From NCBI RefSeq assembly GCF_000341085.1, contig NZ_ANBA01000004.1, positions 45,545-109,544 on the forward strand: DNA of 64,000 nucleotides, given 5' to 3'. Below are positions 43,264 through 52,539 of this stretch, in pieces. A model generated the notes under the pieces. It searched no databases. It saw nothing but the letters and a program-made list of their open reading frames with translations, and was not told the origin of the DNA. Position 1 is the stretch's first letter. The number at the start of each line of letters is the position of its first letter. A program made the position numbers and the translations under genes. Source of the stretch: Nocardiopsis ganjiahuensis DSM 45031. Lineage in GTDB: Bacteria; Actinomycetota; Actinomycetes; Streptosporangiales; Streptosporangiaceae.

Positions 43264-43303
43264 TCGGCACTTCCCCTGTACGCCTATGGCTGGAGGTCGG
43301 TTT

Positions 43304-43684
43304 ATGGGAGATCCCCGGGGACAGTTCCCGCAGCAGCGGGAGACTCGGGTGGAGAACCACACCAGGGAGGTTCGGCTCGACGACGAGCTCCCGAGAGAAC
43401 GGGCGGACGTCCTCTTCGACAGAACGCCCGTCTCCTACCAGGTGGAGGGCGGTATCAACTCGGACGGGGCCTGGGCCAGCCTGAGGGGGAAGGCTCGAGC
43501 CGGCTCCATGGTCGAGAGGGCCTCGGCCTCGCTTCTCGCCTTGGCCGGTACCGCCCTTCCCCTCCTGTTCTTCGGTGGCCTGGCACACGTCGTCGGAGCC
43601 TCCGCGACGGTGACGCTGGCGGTGGCCGGGGCCGTGTGGCTCCTCAGCCTGGCAGCGGCCGTCTACATGACCCGCGGCCGCTGA
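43304..43684 (+). CDS. Small membrane protein with charged N-terminus
   Basis: A 126-residue protein. Residues 1-65 are hydrophilic and acidic/basic mixed; two membrane segments follow (about 71-94 and 99-121), ending in TRGR. GGAGG 7 nt before the ATG at 43304 decides the start over the in-frame ATG at 43286. It is followed by a strong terminator. Function unknown. Confidence 0.7.
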   Translation: MGDPRGQFPQQRETRVENHTREVRLDDELPRERADVLFDRTPVSYQVEGGINSDGAWASLRGKARAGSMVERASASLLALAGTALPLLFFGGLAHVVGASATVTLAVAGAVWLLSLAAAVYMTRGR

Positions 43685-43690
43685 ACCCCA

Positions 43691-43725
43691 GGTGCCCGGC
43701 CCCGGTCCCATCGGGGCCGGGCACC
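43691..43725 (+). terminator. Terminator after the small membrane protein gene
   Basis: A perfect 14-bp stem (GGTGCCCGGCCCCG/CGGGGCCGGGCACC) with a 7-nt loop starts 7 nt past the stop codon. It overlaps the 5' end assigned to the following Nudix gene, which argues that the real Nudix start is downstream of it. Confidence 0.75.
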
Positions 43726-44234
43726 GCCCCGCACCTCCGAGCCCCACTCTCCGATCGGACGGTTACCGCCTGCGCTCCTTGGAACCCAAGAACGAAAAGG
43801 AACTGGTCGCCCTGGCCCGGGCCGACGGGATCGGGCGCTTCTCGGCCGGGGCGATCGTCCACCGGCACGACGGGGACGAGATCCTGCTGCTGCGCCGCCG
43901 CAGCGACGACACCTCCTACCCCGGTGCGGAGAGCCTGCCCTCCGGCGGGGTCGAGCCCGGGGAGGGGATCCTCGAGGGCCTCGCCCGGGAACTTCGGGAG
44001 GAGATCGGCCGGACCGGACCGCTTCCCCTGGACCCCTTCGCGGTCTGGTTCGACTACGTCTCCCGGAGCGGTGTCCGCAAGCGGCAGTTCACGTTCGCGC
44101 TCCCCCATGACGGGGCCGCGGTGGTGCTCTCCGAGGAGCACACGGACTTCCGCTGGATCCCCGCCCACCGGTTCGGCGACAGCGACCTCACCCCGCAGGT
44201 GAAGGCCGCCGTCCGGGAGTGGGTCGGCACCTGA
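43692..44234 (+). CDS. Nudix hydrolase (start uncertain)
   Basis: A Nudix protein of up to 180 residues. The box GGVEPGE...RELREEIG (G85, E91, R99, E100, E103, E104, G106 counted from GTG 43692) is complete. FDYVSRSGVRKRQFTF and HTDFRWIP further on are typical of the fold. The frame opens at GTG 43692, but that codon lies inside the terminator hairpin of the previous gene. A start near TTG 43779 (LEPKNEKELV...) would remove 29 unstructured residues. Substrate unknown. Confidence 0.8.
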   Translation: MPGPGPIGAGHRPAPPSPTLRSDGYRLRSLEPKNEKELVALARADGIGRFSAGAIVHRHDGDEILLLRRRSDDTSYPGAESLPSGGVEPGEGILEGLARELREEIGRTGPLPLDPFAVWFDYVSRSGVRKRQFTFALPHDGAAVVLSEEHTDFRWIPAHRFGDSDLTPQVKAAVREWVGT

Positions 44235-44356
44235 GCCCGGACACCCTTTCTTGGCCCGTCCTTGGGCACGGCAGCGGCCCGGCCCGGGTAGGCCCGCCAA
44301 CGCGCGCGGAACCTCCGGCCGACGGTCCGCGCTGAGGCCAGCGACGAAGGGACGCC

Positions 44357-45784
44357 ATGACCACAGGACCCGCCGCCGACACCCTGGTGATCTTCGGGAT
44401 CACCGGTGACCTCGCGAAGAAGTACCTCATGCCCGCGCTCTACCACCTGGTGGCGCGGGAGGGGCCGCGCACCCGGATCGTGGGTGTGGCCAGGTCCGAC
44501 TGGGACACCGATGCCCTGCGCGAGCGGACCGGGGAGGCGGTCGCCGAACACCTGGCCCGGACCCCTTCCGAGCACGGGGCCGGGGTCGACGAGTCCGTCC
44601 TGCGCGAGCTGACCGACCGGATGACCATGGTCACGGGCGACCTCAACGACTCCGACACCTATGCCGCCGTCGCCCGCGCGCTGCCCCCGGGCTCCTTCAC
44701 CGCCCACTACCTGGCGGTCCCGCCCGCTCTGTTCACCACGGTCGCCCGGGCCTTGGCCGAGGCCGGACTCAACCGGGACTCGCGGCTGATCCTGGAGAAG
44801 CCCTTCGGCCACGACCTCGACTCGGCCCGCCGACTGCACCGGGAACTCCTGGACTGCTTCCCCTCGGAGAGCCTCTACCTGGTCGACCACTTCCTCGGGG
44901 AGGAGCCCGTCCGCGGACTCCCGGTGACCCGGTTCGGCAACACCCTGCTGGAGCCCCTGTGGAACCGGGCGTTCGTGGACAACGTGCAGATCACCATGGC
45001 CGAGGACTTCGGGGTGGAGGACCGGGGCTCCTTCTACGACGCCGCCGGGGCGGTCCGCGACGTGTTCCAGAACCACCTGCTCCAGCTCTTCGCCCTGCTC
45101 ACCATGGACGCCCCTGCGTCCACCGAAGCGTCGGTGCTCAAGGACGAGAAACTGCGTCTGCTGCGCGCCGTGCGCACCGTCGAACCGGCCGACACCGTCC
45201 GGGGCCGCTACGAGGGCTACCTCGGAACGGAGGGGGTCCGGCCCGACTCCAGCACGGAGACCTTCTTCGCGCTGCGCATGTGGGTGGACAACCAGCGCTG
45301 GGCGGGGGTGCCGTTCTACGTGCGCTCCGGCAAGCACATGCCGCTCACCTCCTGGGAGGTGGTGGCCGAGCTCAGACGGCCCGCGGTCGACCTCTACCCC
45401 GGCCCGGCCAACCTCGTCCGCTTCCAGTTGGAACCATGGGCCGGGGTGACCTTCGAGGTGTTGCAGAACGAACCCGGGGCGGAGAGCGGATCCGCGACGC
45501 CGCTCGTGCTCGGCGCCGACGTCGAACGCCAGCTCGGCCAGGGCCACGAGGCCTACGACCACGTCCTCCACGGGGCGGTGGCGGGCGATCCGGAACAGTT
45601 CGTGCGCTTCGACGTGGTGGAGGAGTCGTGGCGGATCGTCGACTCGGTGGTGCATCTGGCGACGGAGCCCGAACCCTACGCCCGCGGCTCCTACGGGCCG
45701 GAGTCGGCGCGGGCTCTCCCGGGCGCCGAGGGCTGGCATCCGCCCGCCGACTCGATCCGCCCGGAAGGTGTTCCCGAGCCCTGA
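44357..45784 (+). CDS. zwf: Glucose-6-phosphate dehydrogenase paralogue
   Basis: A 475-residue G6PDH-family protein: NADP-binding GITGDLAKK (14-22), EKPFG (147-151), and catalytic His at 178 (LVDHFLGEE) and 240 (VFQNH). It oxidises glucose 6-phosphate at the entry to the pentose phosphate pathway if canonical. The active-site motif is usually DHYLGKE; here the lysine that holds the phosphate (position 182) is Glu. I recall a related actinobacterial subgroup with Met at this position, so this may be a divergent branch with altered kinetics or substrate. No opcA, tal or gnd is adjacent. GAAGGGA supports the ATG at 44357. Confidence 0.82.
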   Translation: MTTGPAADTLVIFGITGDLAKKYLMPALYHLVAREGPRTRIVGVARSDWDTDALRERTGEAVAEHLARTPSEHGAGVDESVLRELTDRMTMVTGDLNDSDTYAAVARALPPGSFTAHYLAVPPALFTTVARALAEAGLNRDSRLILEKPFGHDLDSARRLHRELLDCFPSESLYLVDHFLGEEPVRGLPVTRFGNTLLEPLWNRAFVDNVQITMAEDFGVEDRGSFYDAAGAVRDVFQNHLLQLFALLTMDAPASTEASVLKDEKLRLLRAVRTVEPADTVRGRYEGYLGTEGVRPDSSTETFFALRMWVDNQRWAGVPFYVRSGKHMPLTSWEVVAELRRPAVDLYPGPANLVRFQLEPWAGVTFEVLQNEPGAESGSATPLVLGADVERQLGQGHEAYDHVLHGAVAGDPEQFVRFDVVEESWRIVDSVVHLATEPEPYARGSYGPESARALPGAEGWHPPADSIRPEGVPEP

Positions 45785-45831
45785 GCCCGCCCGCACAGCA
45801 GCGGTGGACACAGGCGCCCGTGGACAAGCGA

Positions 45832-45864
45832 AACCGGGCGGCCCCCGAAGGGGACCGCCCGGTT
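45832..45864. terminator. Bidirectional terminator between zwf and groEL
   Basis: AACCGGGCGG pairs with CCGCCCGGTT, continued by CCCC/GGGG after one mismatch, around a GAA loop. The two genes converge on it (48 nt from zwf, 72 nt from groEL). Confidence 0.85.
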
Positions 45865-45935
45865 GTCGCGGGCGAGGTCGCGTATCCGGACCTCCGACAC
45901 CTACGGGCCGACGGGCCCGGGATGTCACGGACCTG

Positions 45936-47693
<1,758 letters not shown>

Positions 47694-47720
47694 TTAGCAC
47701 TCGGTAGAGGTGAGTGCTAA
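47694..47720 (-). promoter_or_regulatory. CIRCE operator 1 (perfect)
   Basis: TTAGCACTC-N9-GAGTGCTAA, a perfect match to the HrcA-binding CIRCE element. It starts just after the expected transcription start, so bound HrcA would block RNA polymerase leaving the promoter. Confidence 0.95.
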
Positions 47721-47729
47721 CCACTCCCT

Positions 47730-47758
47730 TTTTTAGCACTCGCCCATGGAGAGTGCAA
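47730..47758 (-). promoter_or_regulatory. groEL promoter
   Basis: On the minus strand TTGCAC (47758-47753) and TAAAAA (47735-47730) are 17 bp apart, giving a start near 47723 and a leader of about 155 nt. The promoter is embedded in the second CIRCE element. Confidence 0.65.
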
Positions 47759-47759
47759 A
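47733..47759 (-). promoter_or_regulatory. CIRCE operator 2 (one mismatch)
   Basis: TTAGCACTC-N9-GAGTGCAAA, one base from the consensus, centred 39 bp from the first element and covering the -35 to -10 region. Two HrcA sites would repress both binding and escape of polymerase. Confidence 0.85.
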
Positions 47760-47850
47760 CGATGTGGTCACGATTTCCGCACCTCTGGAAACACCTTTCA
47801 CCTGCGCGAACAGCTCGCTATCTGGTGGTTTGTGCGCTCGGCGAACAGAT

Positions 47851-47878
47851 GACGAACCCCGGTTGGCCCCGGTTCGTC
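47851..47878 (-). terminator. Hairpin at the end of the ABC-2 permease gene
   Basis: An 8-bp perfect stem GACGAACC/GGTTCGTC with a 12-nt loop overlaps the permease stop codon (47877-47879). Short but well placed. Confidence 0.5.
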
Positions 47879-48668
47879 AGGTGTTCAGGCGCCGCATGGA
47901 ACGCGCGCCCACCGCCAGGGCCACAGAGGCCAGCCCGAGCGCCATCACCCAGCCGACCAGGACCGTGGCGTCCCAGGTCCCGCCCCCGAACAGCACCCGC
48001 GCGGCGTCCACGACGTGCGCCACCGGGTTGAACCGCGACAGCGTGTACAACCATCCCGGCGCCAGCTCCATCGGCAGCAGCACACCGGAGAGCAGCATCA
48101 GCGGCATCAACACGGTCTGGACGATCGGCGCGAACACGTAGGTCTGCTTGGCGACCATCGCGGCCAGGTACGACAGCGTGGCCAGCCCGACCCCCAGCAC
48201 CGCCAGCAGCGCGAAGCCCGCCAGGGCTCCCGGCACGGTGGTCCGGAAACCGAACGGCAGCACCAGCGCCAGGATCAGCAGCATCTGCGCGAGCACGATC
48301 ACCAGGTCCCGCAGGACCCGGCCGAGCAGCAGCGCCACCCGGCTGGCCGGGGTGGCCAGCATCCGCTCGTGCGCCCCGGAGGCCATCTCCGGCAGCAGCC
48401 CGAACCCGGCGAACCCGGCGGTGAACAGGGACAGCATCACGAACAGACCGGGCACGAACCACTGCCAGGGGTTCTCGCCCTCGGCGCCCGCCAGCCCGGT
48501 GAGCAGCGGAGCGAACAGCACCAGGTACAGCAGCGGCTGGAGCATCCCGAAGACGATCATGAACGGCCGGTACAGCACCGGGCGCATCTGGCGCGCGAAG
48601 ACCGTCAAGGCGTCATACGCCTGGTCAAAACCTGGTGGCCATGGGCTCTTCGTATCGTTCATGCCCAT
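47877..48668 (-). CDS. Orphan ABC-2-type (DrrB-like) permease
   Basis: A 263-residue permease of the DrrB/ABC-2 family with six helices (about 30-255). FARQMRPVLYRPF near residue 24 and EMASGAHERMLATPASR near 95 are typical of daunorubicin-type exporters. Such permeases need an ATPase encoded just upstream. Here the upstream side is a TnpB element and then a truncated padR gene, and no ATPase is found. The ATG at 48668 has no Shine-Dalgarno, and the first about 14 residues may come from the inserted element. The protein is probably non-functional unless an ATPase is supplied from elsewhere. Confidence 0.82.
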   Translation of the reverse strand: MGMNDTKSPWPPGFDQAYDALTVFARQMRPVLYRPFMIVFGMLQPLLYLVLFAPLLTGLAGAEGENPWQWFVPGLFVMLSLFTAGFAGFGLLPEMASGAHERMLATPASRVALLLGRVLRDLVIVLAQMLLILALVLPFGFRTTVPGALAGFALLAVLGVGLATLSYLAAMVAKQTYVFAPIVQTVLMPLMLLSGVLLPMELAPGWLYTLSRFNPVAHVVDAARVLFGGGTWDATVLVGWVMALGLASVALAVGARSMRRLNT

Positions 48669-48688
48669 CGCAAAAGGCCGCTCAGCCT

Positions 48689-48853
48689 TCAGGCCTGGCC
48701 AGAACCTGTCTCACTGGAGGTGGTATGCGGATTGTCGTTGGCTTGGCGGAGGATACGGATGATCTGAGCATGCAACGAACGGTCCTCCTTCCGAGCAAGA
48801 ACTTTGAGCGCGGCGTGCAGCTCCTCGGGCAGGCGCAGAGAGATCTGTTTCAT
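48689..48853 (-). CDS. Arc/RHH-type small protein within the IS
   Basis: A 54-residue protein: strand and helices MKQISLRLPEELHAALKVLA and RSLHAQIIRILRQA form an Arc-type ribbon-helix-helix, with a short polar tail. The ATG at 48853 follows TACTGT by exactly 6 nt, so it is leaderless. It is divergent from tnpB, with 72 nt between the starts, and could repress both. Confidence 0.72.
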   Translation of the reverse strand: MKQISLRLPEELHAALKVLARKEDRSLHAQIIRILRQANDNPHTTSSETGSGQA

Positions 48854-48925
48854 GGCGCCACAGTAGCCCCGGGAAAAACTCAAATAGAACAAAAAAACAG
48901 CCCACCTTGATGCTACTTTGATGCC

Positions 48926-50248
48926 ATGCCCAGGTTCCGGTTGTATCCCACCAGCGCGCAGGAGCAGCAGATGCTCTCCCACTGTGCGCATGCGAGGTAT
49001 GTGTGGAACCTGGCACTGGAGGTCAACAACTCCTACCGCAAAGGCGGGGCTCGCACCGGCAAGCCGCCCCGGTTCGCGAGCATGACCCGGTTGCTCACCG
49101 AAGTTCGCAGCACCGAGACCGTAGGGATGGATCCTGAGTCTGCGGAAGAGTTCGCTTGGGTGGCCTCGGGCAACGCCACCATCCAACAGCAAGCGCTCAA
49201 GGACTTCGACCAGGCGATCTCCAACTTCCTGAACGGCACCCATGGCTATCCGAAGTGGCGTAAGAAGCACCGGAACGAGGGGTTCCGGGTGATCGGCGAA
49301 GGCCGGACACTTGCTTATTCCCCTGAGGGTCAGCCGCTATTGAACGCCAAAGGCAAGCAGGTCATGCACCGCAAGGTGAGCGTGCACAAGCTCAACAGGA
49401 AGTGGGGCCAGGTCAGAGTGCCCGGCTGCGGGTGGGTGCGCTTCCGTCTGACCCGCCGGGAACTGCCCGACGCCAAGTCCTTCCGCATCACTTACCGTCA
49501 CGGACAGTGGCATGTGGCCTTCGCCCTCGTCCCCAACCCGATCCCTGCTCCGGGGGACGGGTCGGTGGTGGGCATCGACCGGGGTGTGGCCATCACCGCC
49601 GCACTCTCCGACGGGCGCAAACTCAACTGCCCCCAGCCCTCGACGAAGGAACGAGCCCGACGCCGCAAACACGAGCGCCGCGCCTCCCGCGCACCCAGGA
49701 ACAGCCCTGCCACAGCCGCCGAGTACACCAAGGTGGCCCGGCTCAAAGCTCGGGAGGCGGCTCAGCGCAAGGACTGGGTAGAGAAGACCTCCACGATGCT
49801 CGCCCGCACCTTCGACACCGTCCGGTTCGAGGACCTCAAGATCAAGAACATGACCGCCTCCGCCAAAGGCACCGCCGAGGAGCCGGGTCGGCGGGTGCGG
49901 CAGAAGTCGGGGTTGAACCGGGCCATCCTGGCCCAGGGGTGGGGGATGCTCCGCCAACGCACCGGCCACAAAGCCCACGGCCGGGTTCAGGACGTGCCCG
50001 CCCGCAACACCAGTCTGCGCTGCAGCGACTGCCACTGGGTCGACAAGAACTCGCGTCAGAGCCAAGCCGAGTTCGTCTGCACCCACTGCGGTTTCACCTG
50101 CAACGCCGACACCAACTCTTCCCTCAACGTCGCGGCAGGACAGGACACCAGTCCCGCACCCCACAAGGTGCGTGCCGGAGGGGTGATACCGCTCCCGCGG
50201 TCAAGCACCCGTGAACCCCAGCAACTCCAACTCGCCCTGAGCTGGTAG
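48926..50248 (+). CDS. tnpB: RNA-guided endonuclease TnpB
   Basis: A 440-residue TnpB. The RuvC residues are intact: D218 (VVGIDRGVA), E302 (VRFEDLKIKN) and D395 (CNADTN). The zinc-finger cysteines C366/C369 and C385/C388 are also present. TnpB is the ancestor-like relative of Cas12; guided by an omega RNA from the element's right end, it cuts DNA next to a short motif and helps the element persist. The N-terminus FRLYPTSAQEQQML...ARYVWNLALE is typical. The ATG at 48926 follows TACTTT by exactly 6 nt (leaderless). Complete, apparently active. Confidence 0.93.
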   Translation: MPRFRLYPTSAQEQQMLSHCAHARYVWNLALEVNNSYRKGGARTGKPPRFASMTRLLTEVRSTETVGMDPESAEEFAWVASGNATIQQQALKDFDQAISNFLNGTHGYPKWRKKHRNEGFRVIGEGRTLAYSPEGQPLLNAKGKQVMHRKVSVHKLNRKWGQVRVPGCGWVRFRLTRRELPDAKSFRITYRHGQWHVAFALVPNPIPAPGDGSVVGIDRGVAITAALSDGRKLNCPQPSTKERARRRKHERRASRAPRNSPATAAEYTKVARLKAREAAQRKDWVEKTSTMLARTFDTVRFEDLKIKNMTASAKGTAEEPGRRVRQKSGLNRAILAQGWGMLRQRTGHKAHGRVQDVPARNTSLRCSDCHWVDKNSRQSQAEFVCTHCGFTCNADTNSSLNVAAGQDTSPAPHKVRAGGVIPLPRSSTREPQQLQLALSW

Positions 50249-50284
50249 CTGAAATCCCTCGCCCCAAGCGAGGGAGGATGTCAA
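50150..50284 (+). ncRNA. Predicted omega RNA (right-end RNA) of TnpB
   Basis: In TnpB elements the guide RNA overlaps the 3' end of tnpB and ends at the right boundary, and the guide comes from flanking DNA. Here the hairpin TCCCTCGC/GCGAGGGA (50255-50275) and the GGATGTCAA end are the visible scaffold. The guide would start at about 50285 with TTGACGTTGGCC. The 5' end is not visible; the extent is a family-based guess. Confidence 0.4.
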
Positions 50285-50400
50285 TTGACGTTGGCCCACT
50301 CCTCGACACCCCAGCTCATGAGCTCGCGGCCCACCCGGTACCCGTGCGCCTGCCCGTACATGCGCACCACTCCGAGCACCAACAACCGTGTCGCCGACAT
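50281..50400 (-). pseudogene. PadR-family regulator, truncated by IS insertion
   Basis: From the ATG at 50400 (GAGGG 9 nt upstream) the frame reads MSATRLLVLGVVRMYGQAHG and then YRVGRELMSWGVEEWANVN before a TGA created at the junction. This is the start of the PadR winged helix; intact members continue WANVKPGSIYHAL. The break falls in the VK codons, exactly at the right end of the TnpB element. The remainder is not found on the other side of the element, so DNA was deleted as well. Confidence 0.85.
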
Positions 50401-50454
50401 CGCCACCCTCGTCCCGGAAGAATCTCCCTCCCAGGTTACGAGGCCCGTGGACGG

Positions 50455-50491
50455 CGGGAGGGGCGGGCGCCGACGGCGCCCGCCCCTCCCG
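50455..50491 (-). terminator. Terminator of the thrC-moaD operon
   Basis: A perfect 17-bp stem (CGGGAGGGGCGGGCGCC and its complement, loop GAC) lies 12 nt past the moaD stop. It is the strongest terminator in the window. Confidence 0.9.
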
Positions 50492-50502
50492 GTCCGCCTG
50501 GA

Positions 50503-50778
50503 TCAGCCCCCGGCGACGGCGGGGATGATCGAGACCTGCTGGCCGTCCTTGACCTCGGTCTGGAGGCCCTTCTCGAAGCGGACGTCCTCGTCCCCGACGT
50601 AGACGTTGACGAAGCGGCGGACCTTGCCGCTGTCGTCGAGGATGCGGGCGCGGATGCCCGGGTGGTTGGCCTCGAGGTCGTCGAGGATCTCGGCGAGGGT
50701 GGTGCCCTCGGCGGTGACCGTGGAGGCGTCGTCGGTGTAGGTGCGCAGGATGGTGGGCACGCGGACGCTGGCGCTCAT
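50503..50778 (-). CDS. MoaD/ThiS-family sulfur carrier (CysO-like)
   Basis: A 91-residue beta-grasp protein ending in the Gly-Gly (AVAGG) that is thiocarboxylated by an E1-like enzyme to carry sulfur. Its position directly after thrC matches the actinobacterial CysO-like group, which donates sulfide for cysteine synthesis on O-phosphoserine; a moaD role is less likely because no moa genes are near. AGGAG precedes the ATG at 50778. It is 66 nt downstream of thrC and shares the SAM riboswitch leader and the terminator. Confidence 0.87.
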   Translation of the reverse strand: MSASVRVPTILRTYTDDASTVTAEGTTLAEILDDLEANHPGIRARILDDSGKVRRFVNVYVGDEDVRFEKGLQTEVKDGQQVSIIPAVAGG

Positions 50779-50844
50779 GGTGTTCGTACTCCTGGGACGT
50801 GGGTGCGGCGTGGGGCGGTGGTCAGGCTGACGGCCGTGGCCGGA

Positions 50845-52104
50845 TCAGACCAGGCCCTCGGCCTTGAAGGCGGCGAGGGAGGGCTTGATCGTGGCGGTGA
50901 CGCCCGAGTCGACGGCGTTGAGGGTCTTGAGCCCGTCACCGGTGTTGACGATGACGGTCTCGGCCTCGGGGTCGAGCTTGCCCTCGCGGACCAGCTTGCA
51001 CAGGACACCGGTGGTCACACCGCCGGCGGTCTCGGCGAAGACGCCCTCGGTGCGGGCCAGCAGCTTGATGGCGTCGACGATCTCGTCGTCACTCACGTGC
51101 TCGACCGAGCCGCCGGTGCGCGTGGCGATGTCCAGCACGTACGGGCCGTCCGCCGGGTTGCCGATCGCCAGGGACTTGGCGATGGTGTCCGGCTTGACCG
51201 GCTGGATCACGTCGTGGCCGTTCTCCCAGGCCTTGGCGACCGGCGAGCAGCCGGTGGCCTGCGCGCCGAACACCTTGTAGGGGCGGTCCTCGACCAGGCC
51301 GAGCTTGATGAGCTCCTGAAAGCCCTTGTCGATCTTGGTGAGCTGGGAGCCGGAGGCGATCGGGATGACGATCTGCTCGGGCAGGCGCCAGCCGAGCTGC
51401 TCGGCGATCTCGTAGGCCAGCGTCTTGGAGCCCTCGGCGTAGTAGGGCCGCAGGTTGACGTTGGTGAAGCCCCAGCTCTCCCCGGCCTCGTCCCCGATGA
51501 GCTCGGAGCAGAAGCGGTTGACGTCGTCGTAGTTGCCGTCGATGGCGACGACCTTCCCGCCGTAGACGGCGGCCATGACGACCTTGCCCTCCTCGAGCCC
51601 GGCGGGGATGAACACGCACGAGTCGAACCCGGCCCGGGCGGCCGCGGCGCCCACGGCGCCGGCGAGGTTGCCGGTGGAGGAGCAGGAGAGGGTGGTGAAA
51701 CCGAAGGTGCGGGCGGCCTCGACGGCGATCGCGACCACGCGGTCCTTGAAGGAGTGCGTGGGGTTGGCCGAGTCGTCCTTGACGTGCAGGGAGCGGAGCC
51801 CGAGTTCGGCGGCGAGGCGGTCCGCCTTGACCAGCGGGGTCAGGCCCGGGTTCATGTTCGGCAGCTCGGCCACGTTGTCGGGGACCGGCAGGAGGGAGCG
51901 GTAGCGCCAGATGTTCTTGGGGCCGCTCTCGATCTCCTCGCGGGTGACGTCACCGAAGTCGTAGGCGACCTCGAGGGGCCCGAAGCAGAACTGGCAGGCG
52001 AAGATCGGTGAAAGCTCGTAGCGCTCGCCGCACTCCCGACAGGAGAGGGCGGTTCCGGGACCGAAGGCGCGGACGGAGGTGGGTTCAGCGGCGGTAATCG
52101 CCAT
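50845..52104 (-). CDS. thrC: Threonine synthase
   Basis: A 419-residue PLP enzyme (fold type II) converting O-phosphohomoserine to threonine. It begins with a small zinc-ribbon-like part (CRECGERYELSPIFACQFCFG, cysteines near 22, 25, 37 and 40). The PLP lysine is in NPTHSFKDRV near residue 119, and the phosphate-binding SSTGNLAGA loop near 143. The ATG at 52104 has GGGGAG 10 nt upstream; this site adjoins the 3' arm of the SAM riboswitch. First gene of the thrC-moaD operon. Confidence 0.95.
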   Translation of the reverse strand: MAITAAEPTSVRAFGPGTALSCRECGERYELSPIFACQFCFGPLEVAYDFGDVTREEIESGPKNIWRYRSLLPVPDNVAELPNMNPGLTPLVKADRLAAELGLRSLHVKDDSANPTHSFKDRVVAIAVEAARTFGFTTLSCSSTGNLAGAVGAAAARAGFDSCVFIPAGLEEGKVVMAAVYGGKVVAIDGNYDDVNRFCSELIGDEAGESWGFTNVNLRPYYAEGSKTLAYEIAEQLGWRLPEQIVIPIASGSQLTKIDKGFQELIKLGLVEDRPYKVFGAQATGCSPVAKAWENGHDVIQPVKPDTIAKSLAIGNPADGPYVLDIATRTGGSVEHVSDDEIVDAIKLLARTEGVFAETAGGVTTGVLCKLVREGKLDPEAETVIVNTGDGLKTLNAVDSGVTATIKPSLAAFKAEGLV

Positions 52105-52119
52105 GGCGAGGCGTCTCCC

Positions 52120-52256
52120 CTCATCTTCCCTGGTGGCCACCTTGACCCCAGGCCGGAGTTGGCACCTGCCTCGACGGGTTCGCGGTGATCGCGCTCCACA
52201 TGTCGAGATGGTTGCCGGGGCTTCGCAGGGCCGGTCCCTCCACCCCTCTGGATGAG
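52120..52256 (-). promoter_or_regulatory. SAM-I (S-box) riboswitch upstream of thrC
   Basis: On the minus strand the leader starts CTCATCCAGAGGGGTGGAGG, continues GACCGGCCCTGCGAAGCCCC and GGCAACC, later shows AGGTGCCAACTCC, and closes with GATGAG that pairs with the initial CTCATC (P1). These are the conserved blocks of the SAM-I aptamer in the right order. No terminator hairpin follows. Instead the P1 3' arm runs straight into the thrC Shine-Dalgarno GGGGAG (52120-52115), so control is probably at translation start. Confidence 0.92.
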
Positions 52257-52539
52257 CAATATGAAGTTGTCGCGCGTCCTGTTCGGGCGCGCACCGTCAC
52301 TGTAACGGACGCGTTGACCGGTTTTCCATGTCGGGTGATCCGGATTACACAAAACTGTTCGGATGCTGAGACGGAGTGAGACGCCGCCGGTCGGAGCCGC
52401 CCCGGCGCACGCGCGCGTGTCACGCGTGTGTGACGCTCTCCACCGTTGGCCTCGCCGGTGTTTGGGGCGCCTGCCCACAGGCGAGACCTAGGAGAAGTGC
52501 GCAGCTCCCCATCCGTGTTTTTCTCGAGAGGACGACCAC

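Larger units (their letters stand above)
42821..43303. other. AT-richer divergent control region
   Basis: A 483-nt gap, visibly richer in A and T from 43080 to 43200 than the surrounding DNA. It holds the minus-strand promoter at 43113-43143, a plus-strand TACGCT box (43191-43196), and the short leaderless frame at 43204-43263. The frames that extend the RHH gene upstream are Arg/Cys-rich and lack codon bias, so I do not treat them as coding. Confidence 0.5.
48660..50284 (+). mobile_element. IS200/IS605-like element carrying tnpB, no tnpA
   Basis: The element holds a tnpB gene and a divergent small Arc-like gene but no Y1 transposase, so it is non-autonomous. The right end is marked by a hairpin (50255-50275) followed by GGATGTCAA; ending in TCAA is typical of the IS605/IS608 group. 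Beyond 50284 the sequence is the 5' part of a padR gene. The left end is not resolved; it lies between about 48640 and 48700, where a small AAGGC/GCCTT hairpin occurs. No terminal inverted repeats or target duplications are expected in this family, and none were seen. Confidence 0.8.

Noticed and set aside
36081..44234. A biosynthetic gene cluster (ABC exporter, methyltransferase, hydrolases together)
   Set aside because: The genes are in separate units with terminators between them, and no synthase, synthetase or RiPP precursor is present.
48600..50400. A TnpA (Y1) transposase or terminal inverted repeats for the TnpB element
   Set aside because: No HUH/Y1 frame is present, and this family lacks inverted repeats. 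The element depends on a transposase from elsewhere.
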